This document shows positions 62,153-64,000 of a DNA stretch of 64,000 nt, piece by piece. This stretch comes from Paenibacillus pabuli. GTDB taxonomy: Bacteria; Bacillota; Bacilli; Paenibacillales; Paenibacillaceae. The stretch lies in contig NZ_CP073714.1 in NCBI RefSeq assembly GCF_023101145.1, forward strand, positions 186,001 through 250,000. The letters run 5' to 3'. The position numbers and the translations under genes are program-made. Below the pieces are notes generated by a model, which was given only the letters and a program-made list of their open reading frames with translations, ran no database searches and was not told where the DNA came from. How positions within the stretch are numbered: position 1 is the stretch's first letter; every line of letters begins with the position of its first letter.

Positions 62153-64000
62153 ATGGACTATAAAAATGCCTCACTTCCCATTCAGGAGCGGACCCGAGAC
62201 CTGCTCGAGCGCATGACAATTGAGGAAAAGATCGGGCAGCTGATCCAGCCGATGGGGTGGAAGACGTATGTTAAGGAAACAGATGGCACGGTACAGGTTA
62301 CGGATGAATTTAAAGACGACATTGCACAGGGCGGGATTGGGTCATTGTATGGAACGCTTCGTGCTGATCCCTGGACGGAAGTGACGCTGGAGACGGGTTT
62401 AACCCCCAGACAGGGAGCTGTTGCCACCAATGAAATTCAGCGGTATGCCATGGAGAACTCTCGGCTGGGCATTCCCGTTTTGTTCGGGGAGGAGTGTTCT
62501 CATGGGCATATGGCCATCGGGGCGACTGTATTTCCAGTGCCACTTGCTGTCGGAAGTACATGGAACATGGAGTTGTACCGCAAGATGTGCGAAGCGATCG
62601 CTATGGAGACCCGCAGCCAAGGTGGAGCGGCAACGTATTCACCTGTGCTGGATGTCGTGCGGGACCCGAGATGGGGACGGACAGAGGAATGTTTTGCCGA
62701 AGATCCATACCTGATCGGTGAATTGGCGGTTGAAGCAATGAAAGGCTTGCAGGGTGACCGGCTCGATTCCAATCGGACGATTGTGGCGACACTCAAACAT
62801 TTCGCGGCCTATGGCAGCTCTGAAGGTGGACGCAATGCAGCTCCTGTTCATATGGGATTACGGGAGCTCCACGAGGTGGATCTGCTGCCATTTAAGAAAG
62901 CCGTGGAAGCGGGGGCCTGCTCTGTCATGACGGCGTATAACGAAATTGACGGTGTACCTTGCACGTCGAGCTCGTATCTGCTGAATGATTTATTGCGCGA
63001 GCAATGGGGATTTGACGGATTTGTCATCACTGATTTTGGTGCAATTCAGATGCTGGTCAACGGACATAACACGGCGGAGAACGGGGAACAGGCCGCTGCG
63101 CAGTCGCTTAAGGCGGGAGTGGACATGGAAATGTCCGGATACATGTACCGGAAGCATTTGGGGCAGGCGCTGGAGCAAGGACTCATTGAAGAAAGGGATC
63201 TGGATACAGCGGTAAGGAGAGTTCTGGAGATGAAGTTCAGACTGGGTTTGTTCGAACAGCCTTTCGTTGATCCTGACTTTGCTGAACAGGTCATCGGATG
63301 TGAAGAACATATTCAGCTGGCGAGAAAGGTCGCACAAGAGGGAATCATATTACTCAAAAATGAAGAAAACACCCTTCCGCTTAGCAAAACAGGTATTAAA
63401 CTGGCGGTCATCGGCCCGAATGCGAACCATGTCTATAACCAGCTGGGTGACTACACCTCGCCGCAGCCGAGAGGACAGATTGTTACGGTACTGGACGGGA
63501 TTCGCCGTAAACTTGGGGCGGATACCGGAAAGGTTCTTTACGCACCGGGCTGCCGGATCAAAGGCGATTCCAGGGAGGGCTTTGCGCAAGCGCTCGCCTG
63601 TGCTGAAGAAGCGGATACCATCGTTATGGTGATGGGAGGGTCCAGTAGCCGTGATTTTGGCGAAGGGACCATTGATCTGCGGACGGGGGCATCCGTTGTT
63701 ACGGATGATTCATGGAACGATATGGAGTGCGGCGAGGGCATTGATCGTTCTTCTCTGAACCTCATGGGTGTTCAATTGGAACTGGTGCAGGAAGTACATA
63801 AGCTGGGGAAACCGGTTATTATCGTATATATTAACGGACGGCCCATTGCCGAACCCTGGATTGATGAGCATGCCCACGCCATTGTAGAAGCATGGTACCC
63901 GGGGCAGGAGGGAGGCAATGCCATTGCAGATATTCTGTTTGGTGATGTGAATCCATCTGGCCGTCTTACCATCTCCATTCCCAAGCATGTAGGGCAGCTT
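62153..64000 (+). CDS. GH3 beta-glucosidase (5' part, runs off the window)
   Basis: The first 616 residues are in the window and the frame is open at base 64000. Ordinary GH3 order: the TIM barrel comes first (LLERMTIEEKIGQLIQP; LGIPVLFGEECSHG; YSPVLDVVRDPRWGRTEECFAEDP; TLKHFAAYG), with nucleophile Asp294 in GFVITDFGA. The alpha/beta sandwich follows (QEGIILLKNEENTLPL, about 400 onward). It has no signal peptide, so it cleaves imported beta-glucosides. ATG 62153 has AAGGAGA upstream. It differs from the permuted GH3 at 44175. Confidence 0.95.
   Translation, partial: MDYKNASLPIQERTRDLLERMTIEEKIGQLIQPMGWKTYVKETDGTVQVTDEFKDDIAQGGIGSLYGTLRADPWTEVTLETGLTPRQGAVATNEIQRYAMENSRLGIPVLFGEECSHGHMAIGATVFPVPLAVGSTWNMELYRKMCEAIAMETRSQGGAATYSPVLDVVRDPRWGRTEECFAEDPYLIGELAVEAMKGLQGDRLDSNRTIVATLKHFAAYGSSEGGRNAAPVHMGLRELHEVDLLPFKKAVEAGACSVMTAYNEIDGVPCTSSSYLLNDLLREQWGFDGFVITDFGAIQMLVNGHNTAENGEQAAAQSLKAGVDMEMSGYMYRKHLGQALEQGLIEERDLDTAVRRVLEMKFRLGLFEQPFVDPDFAEQVIGCEEHIQLARKVAQEGIILLKNEENTLPLSKTGIKLAVIGPNANHVYNQLGDYTSPQPRGQIVTVLDGIRRKLGADTGKVLYAPGCRIKGDSREGFAQALACAEEADTIVMVMGGSSSRDFGEGTIDLRTGASVVTDDSWNDMECGEGIDRSSLNLMGVQLELVQEVHKLGKPVIIVYINGRPIAEPWIDEHAHAIVEAWYPGQEGGNAIADILFGDVNPSGRLTISIPKHVGQL

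Overview
The window reads as a chromosomal segment of a Gram-positive, low-to-moderate GC, Paenibacillus-like bacterium. The basis is: a Bacillales-type glycolytic operon headed by cggR; secG-rnr-smpB-ssrA in order; a CtsR box on clpP; strong AGGAGG ribosome sites; a tmRNA tag GKQQTNYAFAA; a pspA-ydjGHI-like envelope-stress cluster; and many paired LplB/YtcP-type sugar permeases with membrane AraC regulators. The species is inferred, not proven.

Layout. 1-1934: end of a secreted stalk-domain protein, clpP under a CtsR-boxed promoter, and tRNA-Arg(CCG). 2197-9695: cggR-gapA-pgk-tpiA-gpmI-eno, with a CggR-type operator. 9776-14871: secG, an RNase R with a very long Gly-rich tail, smpB and the tmRNA gene; SmpB, tmRNA and RNase R act together in ribosome rescue. 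14860-19568: accessory DNA with a zeta-like kinase module directly after ssrA, a NodB deacetylase, decayed coding sequence, an unrecognised protein with a TIR/SLOG-like look, and an MscS-type channel. 19727-22106: a macrolide-type glycosyltransferase and an aldo/keto reductase. 22339-29395: a sugar importer without its ATPase, its membrane AraC regulator and an unsaturated glucuronyl hydrolase, so probably uptake and cleavage of lyase products of an acidic polysaccharide. 29516-34708 (minus strand): a DUF1537 acid-sugar kinase, PdxA-like dehydrogenase, KdgT-like permease and PrpR-type regulator, a four-carbon acid-sugar pathway with a cre box. 34855-37358: an autoregulated MarR, methyltransferase, a decayed copy of part of the PrpR-like gene and a hydrolase. 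37499-41285: pspA-ydjG-ydjH-ydjI equivalents. 41313-44004: a DUF896 protein and an MhqO-like dioxygenase behind matching palindromes, then ltrA. 44175-64000: a glycan-utilisation locus with two GH3, two GH29, a GH35, a sialidase-fold protein, an isomerase, an oxidoreductase, a second ATPase-less importer under a cre box and a second membrane AraC regulator. Its activities fit removal of fucose, galactose and glucose from a branched, fucosylated glycan.

The most unusual signal is non-coding. A long fold-back element occurs three times on the plus strand (8170-8283, 52765-52913, 54116-54270), each time upstream of a gene. The core sequence is shared, at least two core base pairs change in a compensated way, and the outer stems differ in sequence but still pair. 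I do not recognise it as a named RNA family.
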